Shown here: positions 5,982 through 6,018 of the stretch, piece by piece
Layout: every line of letters starts with the position of its first letter
Position numbering within the stretch: position 1 is the stretch's first letter
Origin: Dysgonamonadaceae bacterium
Lineage (GTDB): Bacteria > Bacteroidota > Bacteroidia > Bacteroidales > Azobacteroidaceae
Length of the DNA: 6,018 nt
Assembly: GCA_031258895.1 (NCBI GenBank)
Contig: JAIRMF010000146.1
Span: 1-6,018 of the forward strand
Direction: 5' to 3'
Notes under the pieces: model-generated
Databases searched by the model: none
Seen by the model: only the letters and a program-made list of their open reading frames with translations
What the model was told of the DNA's origin: nothing
Translations under genes and position numbers: made by a program

Positions 5982-6013
5982 TTTGGTGGTTTAAAAAACA
6001 ATGTTTACCTTTG
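5982..6013 (+). promoter_or_regulatory. Bacteroidetes-type promoter reading rightward out of the window
   Basis: TTTG at 5982-5985 (-33 element) and TACCTTTG at 6006-6013 (-7 element, exact TAnnTTTG) are separated by 20 bases, the preferred spacing for the primary sigma factor of Bacteroides and relatives. Transcription should start at or just past base 6018 and run into a gene to the right that is not in the window. This is the best promoter match in the sequence and a strong pointer to the phylum. Confidence 0.75.
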
Positions 6014-6018
6014 TGGCC

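Larger units (their letters stand above)
5735..6018. other. Intergenic region right of the aldo/keto reductase gene
   Basis: These 284 bases contain no gene of normal length. From left to right they hold an A/T-rich leader and possible -7 box for the leftward operon, an inverted-repeat element (5806-5967) enclosing a 34-codon open frame, a T-rich stretch with the direct repeat CTGATTT (5963-5969 and 5974-5980), and a strong rightward promoter. The layout is that of a divergent promoter region into which a short element may have inserted. Confidence 0.7.

Overview
The window looks like a chromosomal segment from the Bacteroidetes, most likely the order Bacteroidales. Three things point there. 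MurG and MurC read closely like Bacteroidales versions. Start codons mostly lack a Shine-Dalgarno sequence and follow A/T-rich leaders. A near-ideal Bacteroidetes promoter (TTTG, 20 bases, TACCTTTG) sits at the right edge. G+C is close to one half by eye.

All five protein genes of normal length lie on the minus strand, so they are read from right to left: an aldo/keto reductase (5734-4688), a GH3 beta-glucosidase with a signal peptide (4686-2425), a sugar O-methyltransferase-like protein (2392-1616), murG (1393-269) and the start of murC (258 to beyond base 1). The reductase and glucosidase are one base apart and the methyltransferase follows 32 bases later, so these three probably form one transcript. 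A 222-base repeat-bearing gap separates them from murG-murC, which are 10 bases apart and form the next unit.

murG and murC make lipid II and UDP-MurNAc-L-alanine for peptidoglycan and normally sit inside the dcw (division and cell wall) cluster, with ftsW just upstream of murG. Here the genes upstream of murG are carbohydrate-related and have no evident role in peptidoglycan synthesis, so the cluster is broken or rearranged at this point. Strand base composition also changes sign near the 3' end of the methyltransferase gene although gene direction does not change.

The right end (5735-6018) is intergenic. It holds a possible promoter for the leftward operon, a 162-base element bounded by 22-base inverted repeats that encloses a 34-codon open frame, and the rightward promoter for a gene outside the window. 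The inverted-repeat element is the least explained structure here; a short non-autonomous mobile element (MITE-like) is the simplest reading, not proven.
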